Shown here piece after piece: positions 44,954 through 55,522 of a stretch of 64,000 nucleotides of DNA. The notes below the pieces were generated by a model that worked only from the letters and a program-made list of their open reading frames with translations, was not told the DNA's origin and made no database searches. Source of the stretch: Devosia soli (GTDB lineage Bacteria > Pseudomonadota > Alphaproteobacteria > Rhizobiales > Devosiaceae); the NCBI RefSeq assembly GCF_000970455.1, contig NZ_LAJG01000014.1:496001-560000 (forward strand). The letters are read 5' to 3'. Each line of letters opens with the position of its first letter. Position 1 is the first letter of the stretch. Both the position numbers and the translations under genes were made by a program.

Positions 44954-45703
44954 CTATTGCGCGACCGGTCGAACCTCGGCCAGCCGGCGCTCGGCATAGT
45001 CGTCTTTCCAGCAGACCGTCGCCTCCCATGCCGCCGCTGCCTGTTCGGCTTTGTCGCGCTCGACCCCCACCAGCCCTGCCCCATTATGCGGCAAGACCAG
45101 ATCGAGCTCCGACACATCGACATGCGCCTCGTCCCAGTCGATCAGCGCAACCCGATCCGCCGTCATGCGCACATTGCCCGGATTATTGGGATTGCCGTGA
45201 ACGACGCTCATCGGCCGGCCCCGCATCCGCGCCCATGCCGCACGGCACCGCGTCACCGCCTCAGCCGGCATGGCAGTGAGATCGATACGGGTGCCGGAAG
45301 TCTGGACGAGCAGATCCAGCGAGGATCGCCAGCCCGGCCGCTGCGGCCATGCCCGTGTCAGTTCATGCAGATGCCGGACGGTCGCAGCTACACGCTCCCA
45401 ATCGCCCTCCGTTTCCGGCGGACTGCCTTCCATGTACTGCATGACCACAAGACCATCGACGAACGGTCGGCCATCCGCTGCAGGAATTGGCACCGGCACA
45501 TGAAGGCCGTTGCGATCGAGATGATGCAGCAGTTCGGTTTCCCAGGCGAGGTCGGCGTCGCTCCGCTTGCCCAGCCGGGCCACCGCGAGGCGTCCGCCGA
45601 TCCGCACGCTCCAGACATCGTTGGAACTGCCGCCTGTCAGGCGCTCGACCCGCTCCGCATCCGCGCCCCACTGCCGAAGTGTCTCCCAGCCCGTCTTGGC
45701 CAT
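44954..45703 (-). CDS. Aminoglycoside-phosphotransferase-like kinase
   Basis: 249 residues of the APH/choline-kinase superfamily: VVHGNPNNPGNVRMT takes the place of the usual catalytic HxDxxxxN, here with HGNPNNPGN so that aspartate is replaced by asparagine, and LIDWDEAHV is the metal-binding motif. The Asp-to-Asn change at the catalytic base position may reduce activity. The start at 45703 (MAKTGWETLRQWG) fits the domain. It lies 5 bp after the MarR gene and may be co-transcribed. Substrate unknown; not proof of drug resistance. Confidence 0.8.
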   Translation of the reverse strand: MAKTGWETLRQWGADAERVERLTGGSSNDVWSVRIGGRLAVARLGKRSDADLAWETELLHHLDRNGLHVPVPIPAADGRPFVDGLVVMQYMEGSPPETEGDWERVAATVRHLHELTRAWPQRPGWRSSLDLLVQTSGTRIDLTAMPAEAVTRCRAAWARMRGRPMSVVHGNPNNPGNVRMTADRVALIDWDEAHVDVSELDLVLPHNGAGLVGVERDKAEQAAAAWEATVCWKDDYAERRLAEVRPVAQ

Positions 45704-45708
45704 GAAGC

Positions 45709-46230
45709 CTATCGGCTTTCGCTCGCGAGCGAAGCGCGGCAAATCTCCGCTGTCTCTGCTTCGTCGAGGGGCGGCTTGAACCCTTCGCCCACCCCAGCCA
45801 CGCGAAACAGCCAGGTCTGAAAGAGCTTCGCCTCATCGCCCCCGAGCCGGGCCAAGAGACCGTGCTCAACCGCCTGGACTGCCTTGCTGTGCTGGGCAAG
45901 CGCCTTGACGCCTTGCTCGGTCAGAACGATATGGCGACTGCGCCGGTCGTTGGGATCCGTCACCCGCTTGATAAGGCCCTGCCCTTCGAGCCCATCGAGT
46001 AGATAGGTCAACGTCGTCTTGTCCAGCCCGATCTTTTCGGCGATCGAAATCTGGCTCTGGCACCTTTCGCGATCGACGATCGACATGACCAGAAATGATC
46101 GCGAGCCGCCCGGCAGCCCATTGAGGGCTGCCTCGACCTGCTTTTGATAATCGCGCAGAAGCTTCGCCAACGCCCAACCAAGGCTGGCAGCAGACAAGAA
46201 CTCGTGGTCTTTCGGCTCGGCTTTGCTCAT
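45709..46230 (-). CDS. MarR-family regulator
   Basis: 173 residues: helix-turn-helix in QISIAEKIGLDKTTLTYLLD and wing RVTDPNDRRSRHIVLTEQG. It lies 9 bp after the azoreductase gene on the same strand, and the pair follows a strong dyad at 46957-46977, which suggests autoregulation together with the azoreductase by a quinone or electrophile. Confidence 0.88.
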   Translation of the reverse strand: MSKAEPKDHEFLSAASLGWALAKLLRDYQKQVEAALNGLPGGSRSFLVMSIVDRERCQSQISIAEKIGLDKTTLTYLLDGLEGQGLIKRVTDPNDRRSRHIVLTEQGVKALAQHSKAVQAVEHGLLARLGGDEAKLFQTWLFRVAGVGEGFKPPLDEAETAEICRASLASESR

Positions 46231-46239
46231 GACCTCTCT

Positions 46240-46926
46240 TTAGCGGGCGCCAACCGCCAAGTCGAGAACCGTGCTGTCGGCAAGCCGGCGTGCCAGCGCG
46301 CGGGCCTGCGTTTGCGCGGTCGAATGGGCGTTGGCGAGATTTTCCGCAGCAGCGCCGCGCAGGGCTTCCATCGCTGGCGTGACATCGGCAAGCGTTAGTT
46401 CCACTTCGACGATCTCGAGGTCGAGTTTCAACACATCGGCCAGCATGCGACGATACCAGGCCGTTGCGTGATCCCAGCCATGGCGCGGCGTGCCCGGCCC
46501 GTACCCACCGCCCCGCGTAATGATCAGCTGCGCAGGACGACCCGCAACCGCTGGCGTGGCGCCCGGTGCAAAGCGCGGCTCGGTGAGCAGCAGGTCGACA
46601 TAGGCTTTGAAGTGCTGAGAAACGCCGAAGTTGTAGAGCGGTACGGCGAAGATTACCGCATCGGCGGCTTGCAGTTCATCTGCAAGCTGCCGCGCCAGTG
46701 CAAGACCCTCTGCCTGCTCCGGTGTGCGCTGCTCCGCCGGCACATACGGCCCGAACACTGCCCCAGCCCAAGCGGTCGCCGGCAGAGGCGTCAGCCCCAC
46801 GTCGCGCCTGATGACATCTGCGCCGTTCAGTTCCGCCATGAGTGCGCTTTCAAGCGTATCGGCCACGGCGCGGCTGACGGAACCGTCGAGGCGGATACTG
46901 GCGTCAACGCGGTAAATCGAAGGCAT
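46240..46926 (-). CDS. azoR: FMN-dependent NADH-azoreductase-like flavoprotein
   Basis: 228 residues of the flavodoxin_2/AzoR family: VDASIRLDGSVSRAVADTLE near the start, FAVPLYNFGVSQHFKAYVD and ITRGGGYGPGTPRHGWDHA bind FMN. It reduces quinones and azo compounds with NAD(P)H. First gene of a MarR-controlled operon by its position; cytoplasmic. Start ATG at 46926. Confidence 0.88.
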   Translation of the reverse strand: MPSIYRVDASIRLDGSVSRAVADTLESALMAELNGADVIRRDVGLTPLPATAWAGAVFGPYVPAEQRTPEQAEGLALARQLADELQAADAVIFAVPLYNFGVSQHFKAYVDLLLTEPRFAPGATPAVAGRPAQLIITRGGGYGPGTPRHGWDHATAWYRRMLADVLKLDLEIVEVELTLADVTPAMEALRGAAAENLANAHSTAQTQARALARRLADSTVLDLAVGAR

Positions 46927-46956
46927 CGTCTGCTCTCCATAAAATCTTCAATGCAG

Positions 46957-46977
46957 ATCATCTATTTTATAGACGAT
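46957..46977. promoter_or_regulatory. Probable MarR operator of the azoR operon
   Basis: Near-perfect dyad ATC-N-TCTAT-TTT-ATAGA-N-GAT, 31 bp upstream of the azoR start; AT-rich in an otherwise GC-rich region. Confidence 0.7.
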
Positions 46978-47371
46978 ATTAGGTCAATACCATTTCTGCG
47001 CATCAGCAATGTGGTCAGTCGGTTCTTGAAACGCAGCATTCAGAGGCAGTTCAGCCGATCGGACGCCAGCCGGCCTCAACAAGCGGGAGGGGCGGAGGAC
47101 CTAACCCGCAGTTTGAGGGAAACTGAAACGACCAGGATTTTCACTGTCGCCGCTACCGTCTTGACCGCCAAGGTGCTCATTGGCAGAGGTGCCGCGTTCG
47201 CTTAGCGTGGCAGTGCCACCAGCGGGGCCAATGGTCCGCAAGTTCCTTGGGCATCGGCAACGGCGGCCAACATCGGCCCGTCAAGATCATCGGCACCGGC
47301 AAGGTCAAAATCTGCCGCGAACCAACTTCGCCAGCGGCTGCTCCGTCGACTTCTCAAGCCAATTCCTGGCT
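46978..47371. other. Gene-free interval between azoR and the PilZ gene
   Basis: About 390 bp with open frames on the + strand but without ribosome sites, recognisable domains or alpha-proteobacterial codon pattern. It may hold degraded coding sequence; I cannot support any gene here. Confidence 0.4.
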
Positions 47372-47620
47372 CTACATAAACTCCGCCCCGCTGAACTGCT
47401 CATGGGTCCATACGAGCCGGCAGCTCTGCATCTGCCGTTCGAAGAGCAGCGTGAAGCGTCCTGGCAGCGCCTCGCCTGCCGGCAACTCGATCAGCGCACC
47501 GGCTGGCGACAGGTCGACGATGGCGACGGCCAGGCGCTTCAACCCATCCTCGCTCACCACATTCGCCGGAATATTGACCGCCAGGCGCTTCTGCTTGCGC
47601 CGCTCGATGAAGGTCTTCAT
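47372..47620 (-). CDS. Single-domain PilZ c-di-GMP receptor
   Basis: 82 residues that are just a PilZ domain: RRKQKRLAVN gives the RxxxR motif and VDLSPAGALIE the [D/N]xSxxG motif, both needed to bind cyclic-di-GMP. Stand-alone PilZ proteins relay c-di-GMP to motility or surface-polysaccharide machinery. It is divergent from uvrB; no c-di-GMP enzyme is in the window. Confidence 0.88.
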   Translation of the reverse strand: MKTFIERRKQKRLAVNIPANVVSEDGLKRLAVAIVDLSPAGALIELPAGEALPGRFTLLFERQMQSCRLVWTHEQFSGAEFM

Positions 47621-47702
47621 CCTTTCAAGAGGCGCGCTAGTGGCGAATGTGAACCTAACAGGGGCCGTCGCATTTTATTAAGGTTGCGACTGCCTCTCCG
47701 CC

Positions 47703-47717
47703 GTTCCCTCTCCGTTC
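47703..47717 (+). promoter_or_regulatory. SOS (LexA) box upstream of uvrB
   Basis: GTTC-N7-GTTC, the direct-repeat LexA site of alphaproteobacteria, 102 bp before the uvrB ATG; a third half-site GTTA follows after another 7 bp. It implies DNA-damage induction of uvrB. Confidence 0.75.
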
Positions 47718-47819
47718 ACAATATGTTAACAACTGCACTCCGTTCCCCCTGCTGACATTGGCTGACAGGACCCCCATCTATGGGTTCTCCTGCCCGTCCC
47801 CGTCCTGCTGAGAAGAGCC

Positions 47820-50420
<2,601 letters not shown>

Positions 50421-50470
50421 GCCGCTTTCTCGAATTTTCGAGACTTCGAGGCGTCCGGACAACGTCCGGC

Positions 50471-50493
50471 AAATCGCTCCAGTGGAGCGATTT
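50471..50493. repeat. Palindromic repeat after uvrB, copy 1
   Basis: 10-bp stem AAATCGCTCC / GGAGCGATTT with 3-nt loop AGT. Its core resembles the repeat at 50638-50672 (ATCGC, CCAGTG, GCGAT). Confidence 0.7.
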
Positions 50494-50532
50494 GAGGCGA
50501 GAAGGCCATGAGAGCTGCGCTCGAATGGCCGA

Positions 50533-50604
50533 GCAAGACTGCGCGACGAGGTCAAGCGGCTCCGCGAGATGGAGCTGGACACGTTGTCGGGGGAAGTGGA
50601 TTAG
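50533..50604 (+). pseudogene. Second, silently diverged copy of the uvrB 3' end
   Basis: 72 bp in the uvrB frame encode the last 23 residues of UvrB ([20 protein letters not shown] and EVD) and a stop. They match 50349-50420 residue for residue, but 14 bases differ and all are silent. Upstream, homology stops, and there is no start. It is thus a gene fragment from another uvrB allele, not a simple local duplication. See the findings. Confidence 0.85.
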
Positions 50605-50637
50605 GAATATTCCGGAGTCAAGCGTATGCGGCTATCC

Positions 50638-50672
50638 GTCGACAGATCGCCCCAGTGCAGCGATCTGTCGAC
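50638..50672. repeat. Palindromic repeat after uvrB, copy 2
   Basis: 13-bp stem GTCGACAGATCGC / GCGATCTGTCGAC around CCCAGTGCA. It shares the ATCGC-N-CCAGTG-N-GCGAT core with 50471-50493, and the two flank the uvrB tail fragment. Confidence 0.7.
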
Positions 50673-50710
50673 TGGATTACCTAGTGCGCAAGCGTCATGG
50701 AAAACGCACG

Positions 50711-53182
50711 CTAACTGTTCTGAACTACCAAGCGCGCCCGACGCACTTGTTCGCGCAATTTTGACGTCTCTCCCCGTTGAGATTTTGGCAACTGCTTGTT
50801 ATCGTCTAAAATCGATTTCATCGTGTCTAGAACAATGCCAATTTCAGACATAGTGTTTCTTCCAATCTCGTCTATTTTTGAATCCAACAATTCCAAAATA
50901 TATGTCGCAGATCTGATAGGATATATTTTTGTCTGCAATGGATTTGCCAAGGAGGATGTCAGATCTTCGAGTGCAATAGAAATTTCAGCTTCCTTAATTT
51001 TGTAGGACGGCTGGGCATTTTTCATCAGTAGCAATCGAATTCGCTGATCAATAATTTGGTCGTCATCATAGTCCATCCCCTTCTTTTCAGCTAAACCTAA
51101 GGCAGTGTTGAGATAGGTTTCAGCGTCCGGGATGTCTTTCCTTTCCATACATGACATAGCGTACTGCAACCAGAACTGATCGTTCAGCCGAATTTTTTTA
51201 ACTTTAGACAGCCGACTGTACACGGCCTCAATAGTCTTTGCTGCGTCGCTGCCCTCGCCAAACAAGCGAGTTAGGAAGCGGAACTTCATAAGTTCCTTTA
51301 GATTCTCTCGTGAATCCCCACCTGATCTAGAGTCATTCGAACTATAGGCGGTCTCACGGACGATCCGCGAGTAGACATCAACAATAACGTCTTTATTCAG
51401 ATCGAACCTTCTGAATATGTGATCAGCTAGTTGCGCTGACGTAAACAAGTGCCAATTCCGATTTGGAGAAAGGAAATCGAAAATATCATCTTTCGCTAGA
51501 GCAGATCTAAACCCATCCTCATCAATATTTAGCCAAGCGACAATCTGATCCCAGCGCACGTGCTTCTGACAGAGCGAAGCGACCAGTATTGCCACAAACG
51601 GGGTAAGATGTTCTTCGTTATTCCTGAGGAAAAAATCTACTATATTTGCGATCTTCTTAGAAATGCTGGAACTTTGAAAGACCGAAACGACAATCGATCT
51701 ATTCTCAGCGCCACAATCTTCGCTGAGAAATTTCACTCTCTCAGTTGGGCTCATCTCAATCCGCTGCTCCCAATAACCCCAGCGTTCAAGAAACTGATCC
51801 CACGAGTTTAGTTCATCTGCACTCAACCGATCCAGCGCCACCTCCCGAACAGCACCGGAAAGCAATTCAGTTGCCCTGCCGAACTTCAGCGAACCAAAAC
51901 TATCGCGTGTAGTGCAAACTAAAATTGCGCTATCATGCAGACGCTCTCCAATATATTTTGATATGTTTCGATATCTTATAAGATCATCAACAATAAAGAT
52001 GCATTTTTCTTTTCTTGAAAGAATCGTATCCACATCGCGATAAATTTCAATTAGCGTAGAATCTATTATGTACGCAGAAAATCCATCTTCTATCGCGCAC
52101 ACCGTAAGTTGCCCTAAAAAGGTGGACTTCCCGTTGCCAATATCTGATGTGATCAAAAATCGATTAACGCCACGGGTCTTCGGTGACAAAATCTCCCCAA
52201 TTTTGGACGTATGGTCGACACAGTACACGTCCGAAGGATCTATCTTCCGACGCTGAGCGCTGAAACAATCGCGATTAAATTCGCCTGTCAGAATTAGACT
52301 ATCAACGTCCCCCTTTGTGACTTCAGTCACCGGCTCAGGCCGTTCCACGGCCTTCAGGAACACAAGCCCCGAGTCTCTTATTACCGGCTCGTGCGCTTGC
52401 GCCTCCAAAGCAGCCGCGAGCCCCTCGACACCTATGCCAGCGATATCGCCAAACTTCTGCAAGCGGGCATTCGCGACAGCCCCTTGACCTGGTTTCGCTA
52501 TGACCACGGACTTACGTCGTAGACTGTCGCCTAACGTCACGATCCGGGACGCAATTTCCGTGTCTCGCACAGAATAACCAATAAAGAATATCTGCGAAGC
52601 GGCATGAATTTCATTTACAAATGCCGCGTACAAATCCGAATCTTTACTTCTAACATCAAGATAGTTTGACTCTGAGAGAACTAAGCTAGCAACTCCAGAC
52701 CTCTCTGATAAATCAAGAGCGCGACCATGAAGATAATATAGAGGAATTTTGTCAGTAAGTATAAAATTCGGACGCCTTATGGGAGATACAACTTGTATTT
52801 TGTCCTCCGGCAGCGCGCGCTCGACTATGTCGTCAAAGTTCGTTGTAAAAATTGCACGCCATGGCAGGTTAAGTATCGTTTCCTGCACTGGGGCAGGTTT
52901 GCAAAAGGTGAGACGCTTTCCGAGATAGGCAGCAAGTTCCGCTCCTCGTGAATTCGCCTCAAAGAACTCGGCAATATCCGTAAGGCTAGAACCAGGCTCT
53001 GGCGGAACATTTGCAAGCTTCCAGAGCTCGTCTGTCAATTCAGACGAACTCGGAACTTTCCTGGTCCCACCACTATCTCCCGCAAGCGTTGAGAAACCTG
53101 CCCCCAAGAAACATATCGCCGAGCCCGAAATGGCATGCTCAATAGCTTCGGCTAACCTGTCTTCGTTCACAACATCCCCCAA
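50711..53182 (-). CDS. SIR2-STAND NTPase, candidate antiphage defence protein
   Basis: 823 residues. N-terminal SIR2-like domain (about 10-215): ICFLGAGFS, IFTTNFDDIVE (Asn115) and YYLHGR (His152), the NAD-hydrolysis residues. Central STAND/P-loop NTPase (about 335-560): Walker A TSDIGNGKST and Walker B KCIFIVDDL. The C-terminal 250 residues are helical and TPR-like, a likely sensor. SIR2 fused to STAND is the plan of NAD-depleting abortive-infection proteins such as Avs5 and related systems. Base use is clearly more AT-rich than in its neighbours, and it sits next to the uvrB tail fragment, both signs of horizontal transfer. No partner gene is visible, so it may be a one-gene system. Confidence 0.85.
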   Translation of the reverse strand: MGDVVNEDRLAEAIEHAISGSAICFLGAGFSTLAGDSGGTRKVPSSSELTDELWKLANVPPEPGSSLTDIAEFFEANSRGAELAAYLGKRLTFCKPAPVQETILNLPWRAIFTTNFDDIVERALPEDKIQVVSPIRRPNFILTDKIPLYYLHGRALDLSERSGVASLVLSESNYLDVRSKDSDLYAAFVNEIHAASQIFFIGYSVRDTEIASRIVTLGDSLRRKSVVIAKPGQGAVANARLQKFGDIAGIGVEGLAAALEAQAHEPVIRDSGLVFLKAVERPEPVTEVTKGDVDSLILTGEFNRDCFSAQRRKIDPSDVYCVDHTSKIGEILSPKTRGVNRFLITSDIGNGKSTFLGQLTVCAIEDGFSAYIIDSTLIEIYRDVDTILSRKEKCIFIVDDLIRYRNISKYIGERLHDSAILVCTTRDSFGSLKFGRATELLSGAVREVALDRLSADELNSWDQFLERWGYWEQRIEMSPTERVKFLSEDCGAENRSIVVSVFQSSSISKKIANIVDFFLRNNEEHLTPFVAILVASLCQKHVRWDQIVAWLNIDEDGFRSALAKDDIFDFLSPNRNWHLFTSAQLADHIFRRFDLNKDVIVDVYSRIVRETAYSSNDSRSGGDSRENLKELMKFRFLTRLFGEGSDAAKTIEAVYSRLSKVKKIRLNDQFWLQYAMSCMERKDIPDAETYLNTALGLAEKKGMDYDDDQIIDQRIRLLLMKNAQPSYKIKEAEISIALEDLTSSLANPLQTKIYPIRSATYILELLDSKIDEIGRNTMSEIGIVLDTMKSILDDNKQLPKSQRGETSKLREQVRRARLVVQNS

Positions 53183-53319
53183 TATGAACCTTCAGGTTTG
53201 CATAGCAGCATTTACTAATTTCACAATCACCTCGCAGATTTACTCGGCATTCTCGGAGGTTTCCGCTCATCGCGCGGTATGCGCCGTCATGGGGGGGGTC
53301 AAGGACACGCCTCCCGATC

Positions 53320-53799
53320 TCACCCCAACCAAAGCCTAAACCGCCGATCCACTTCCGCCCCCGGCGCAAAGTCCTGCACCAGTCGCACCAACTCCCGTGG
53401 CTTCACCGCCAGATGGCTCGCCGGCACCAGCACATGGCCGCCATCCTCTAGAAAAATCTCCAGCGTCCAGCCCGAAGACTGGCTGCCGCTGCGATAGCCG
53501 AGCGCACGAAAATGCTCCCAGGGAATGACCTTTGGGACACCAGCCCGATGATCGACTAAGCCGTCCGGCGACATGGTCAGCTGCGGCGAGCGGTCGAGCA
53601 GTTTGATCAGGTCGTAGCCGCCGAACACCGCGCCGCCGGCGATCAACACGACCGCCAGCCACAGCACCTCTCCCGCTTCGCCCCGCGAAAACGCCTGCGC
53701 CAGCAACAAAACCCCGAAAACCACCATCGCGAGTTTTATGACCACCAGCAGGATGCTGATCGGGCTGTGATCGGTATAGATGTGGACGGTCCTGTCCAT
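53320..53799 (-). CDS. Membrane protein with PH-like domain (STM3941-like)
   Basis: 159 residues: two hydrophobic segments (ILLVVIKLAMVVFGVLLLAQ and VLWLAVVLIAGGAVFGGY) then a cytoplasmic beta-rich domain (LTMSPDGLVDHRAGVPKVIP, with WEHFRALGY). This recalls the STM3941/PH-like family of small membrane proteins with no known function. It ends 2 bp from the next gene's frame, and the two may form an operon with the secreted protein upstream. Confidence 0.65.
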   Translation of the reverse strand: MDRTVHIYTDHSPISILLVVIKLAMVVFGVLLLAQAFSRGEAGEVLWLAVVLIAGGAVFGGYDLIKLLDRSPQLTMSPDGLVDHRAGVPKVIPWEHFRALGYRSGSQSSGWTLEIFLEDGGHVLVPASHLAVKPRELVRLVQDFAPGAEVDRRFRLWLG

Positions 53800-53801
53800 G
53801 C

Positions 53802-54281
53802 CTAGTCTGCCGGACAGGCGGCAAGGATCCGGTCGATTTCGCCCTTGCCGCTCTTGGCGTCGAACTTTTGATGCTCCACCCCGTCGAGGGTGACGGAAAA
53901 CCCGCTTTGCAGCAGCGCCGTCAGCTCGGGCCCGAAGCGCGTGATGGTCCCGACTGAAAACCCGTTATAGTCGACAATCGGGCTTTCGAATGCGAAGCGC
54001 GTGCCCTCGTTCTCGAGCACAACCGCAACAGGCGCGGCATCGACCGCCGCTGGCGCGTCGACATAGATCGTCAGCACCACGTCGGCAAAGCCCTCCGAGC
54101 AGCTGACCGCCGCCTTGACGTCGCCTGTGCCCGGTTCGTACCAGGCGAGGATCAGTTCGGGCGCGCCGCCGAAATCGTCCACCTGCAGGTGCCAGCCCTC
54201 GGGCAGCGTCTCTGCCGCGACAGCGCTTCCCGACGCCACGGCAGCGATCGCCAAAAATCCCAGATGCCGCAAACCCCTCAT
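53802..54281 (-). CDS. Secreted protein of unknown function
   Basis: 159 residues with a signal peptide (HLGFLAIAAVASGSAVA) and a beta-rich mature part (VSCSEGFADVVLTIYVDAPA, FESPIVDYNGFSVGTI) with a cysteine pair (VSCSEG and LAACPAD). It sits 2 bp upstream of the membrane protein gene on the same strand. I do not recognise the family. Confidence 0.65.
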   Translation of the reverse strand: MRGLRHLGFLAIAAVASGSAVAAETLPEGWHLQVDDFGGAPELILAWYEPGTGDVKAAVSCSEGFADVVLTIYVDAPAAVDAAPVAVVLENEGTRFAFESPIVDYNGFSVGTITRFGPELTALLQSGFSVTLDGVEHQKFDAKSGKGEIDRILAACPAD

Positions 54282-54397
54282 GTGTGCCTCCTCCGCTCCA
54301 GCCCCAGTTTAGTGCCGGTCCGGCCCGTCTGGCCACGGGATTTATCCCCTCCCCCTCCGGCGCCGCGCACACTCCTCAATCGGCAACGGAGGCAGCA

Positions 54398-54781
54398 ATG
54401 AGCGGCAGACCCATTTTGAGCGATCGGCGCATCGTCAATTACAATCGCCTGCAGAGCGACGTCACGGCGATGTCCTATGTCATCCGCTTCAACAAGCCCG
54501 GCGGCGCCCTGGGCCTCTCGACGATCCGCGCCTGCAATCGCATGATTACGCTGGCCAACCGCCTTTATGCGCGCGAGCATGGCCTGCCGCGCTTTCGCCT
54601 TCTCGTCGAGGACGAAACCTTTACCATGGCCGACCTCGCCATCCTCGTCACCCGGCTCACCGCCGCCGGCCTGACCTTCGAGGAGCGCTATGCCCGCTAT
54701 ACGGCGGACGGGCTGCGGTCGGCGCAGCGCGTCTACGCCCCGGCGCTCGACGCCGACGGCTTTCCATCGAAGCATCTGTGA
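54398..54781 (+). CDS. Conserved hypothetical protein, 127 residues
   Basis: A basic protein (SDRRIVNYNRLQSDVTAMSY, RFRLLVEDETFTMADLAIL) without signal or membrane segment. GGAGGC lies at good distance before the ATG at 54398; a frame 38 codons longer overlaps the divergent gene and was rejected. Good coding bias. The family is unknown to me; the composition suggests a small nucleic-acid or protein-binding helper. Confidence 0.65.
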   Translation: MSGRPILSDRRIVNYNRLQSDVTAMSYVIRFNKPGGALGLSTIRACNRMITLANRLYAREHGLPRFRLLVEDETFTMADLAILVTRLTAAGLTFEERYARYTADGLRSAQRVYAPALDADGFPSKHL

Positions 54782-55163
54782 CGCCAGAAAAGAAACTTAT
54801 GCAGCTTATCCCCGCCCCGGAAAACCTGCGCCATACTGCCCCCGTTCCGTCAGTCACGCGGCCCCTACGCAGGGCCGGGCGGAATGGCCGGTGGGGGAAG
54901 GCGTTCCTCCGGGTGGGGATAAGAATGCGGCAGCCATACCAGAAAAACAGGGTATGCCTGAACCGGACCCGCTGGCAACTCTGGCCTGTGACGGGCCCTT
55001 GGACCGTTCTACCCTAGTCGGAAGGCCCAAAGGCCGCCCGTTACCCGTGTCACCGTAAGCCGCAAGGCCGGGCGGCGTTTCGGCACGTCCGATCAAACGG
55101 CTCAATCACCGCAATAAGAAAGCTTCGTTGGACGCGTCCGGCGGCGCGCGGCACACTCGCCTC
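54782..55163. other. Gene-free interval with long inverted repeats
   Basis: The arms CTTATCCCC (54805) and GGGGATAAG (54915), with flanks extending the match to about 15 of 17 bases, enclose 100 bp. Inside and after are CGGCCC/GGGCCG, CATACC/GGTATG (54935-54956) and GCCGCCCG/CGGGCGGC (55033-55076). The order suggests a folded RNA or a small mobile palindromic element. A 79-codon GTG-started frame over the stretch looks non-coding. Identity unknown. Confidence 0.4.
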
Positions 55164-55457
55164 ATGAGTGACGCTGATTTTTCCGATCGTCTGTCCAATG
55201 GCGGTCCCCCGCTCGACGACGATGCACCACCCTGGGGCCGCAACGGCATCGGCCGCTATTTCGAATGGGCCGCCGCCAAGAAGAAGGCGTTCGACGCCCC
55301 CTACGACATCGCCGTCCTCCGCGCCCGCCGCGCCGCGATGCTGGGTCTCACCTACGAGGAATTCACCCTCGAAATCCTCGAGCGCGGCCGCTATCTCGGC
55401 GCCGGCGACACCGAGCGCATCGCCGAGATCAAGCGCAAGCGCCCGATCCGGTATTGA
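55164..55457 (+). CDS. Small conserved hypothetical protein
   Basis: 97 residues, strongly charged: PPWGRNGIGRYFEWAAAKKK, then RRAAMLGLTYEEFTLEILER and a basic tail. No signal or membrane segment. The ATG at 55164 is the likely start. It lies 65 bp before the secreted SH3 gene on the same strand. Family unknown. Confidence 0.6.
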   Translation: MSDADFSDRLSNGGPPLDDDAPPWGRNGIGRYFEWAAAKKKAFDAPYDIAVLRARRAAMLGLTYEEFTLEILERGRYLGAGDTERIAEIKRKRPIRY

Positions 55458-55522
55458 GGCCGGGCTTGCAACCAGCCCGCTTTGGGGCCATTTACCTCAA
55501 AAGTCGATCCGGAGCGTCCCCG

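Noticed and set aside
54778-55017. A GTG-started 79-codon frame overlapping the previous stop
   Set aside because: Basic, Pro/Arg/Trp-rich, no conservation-like pattern; it covers the inverted repeats.
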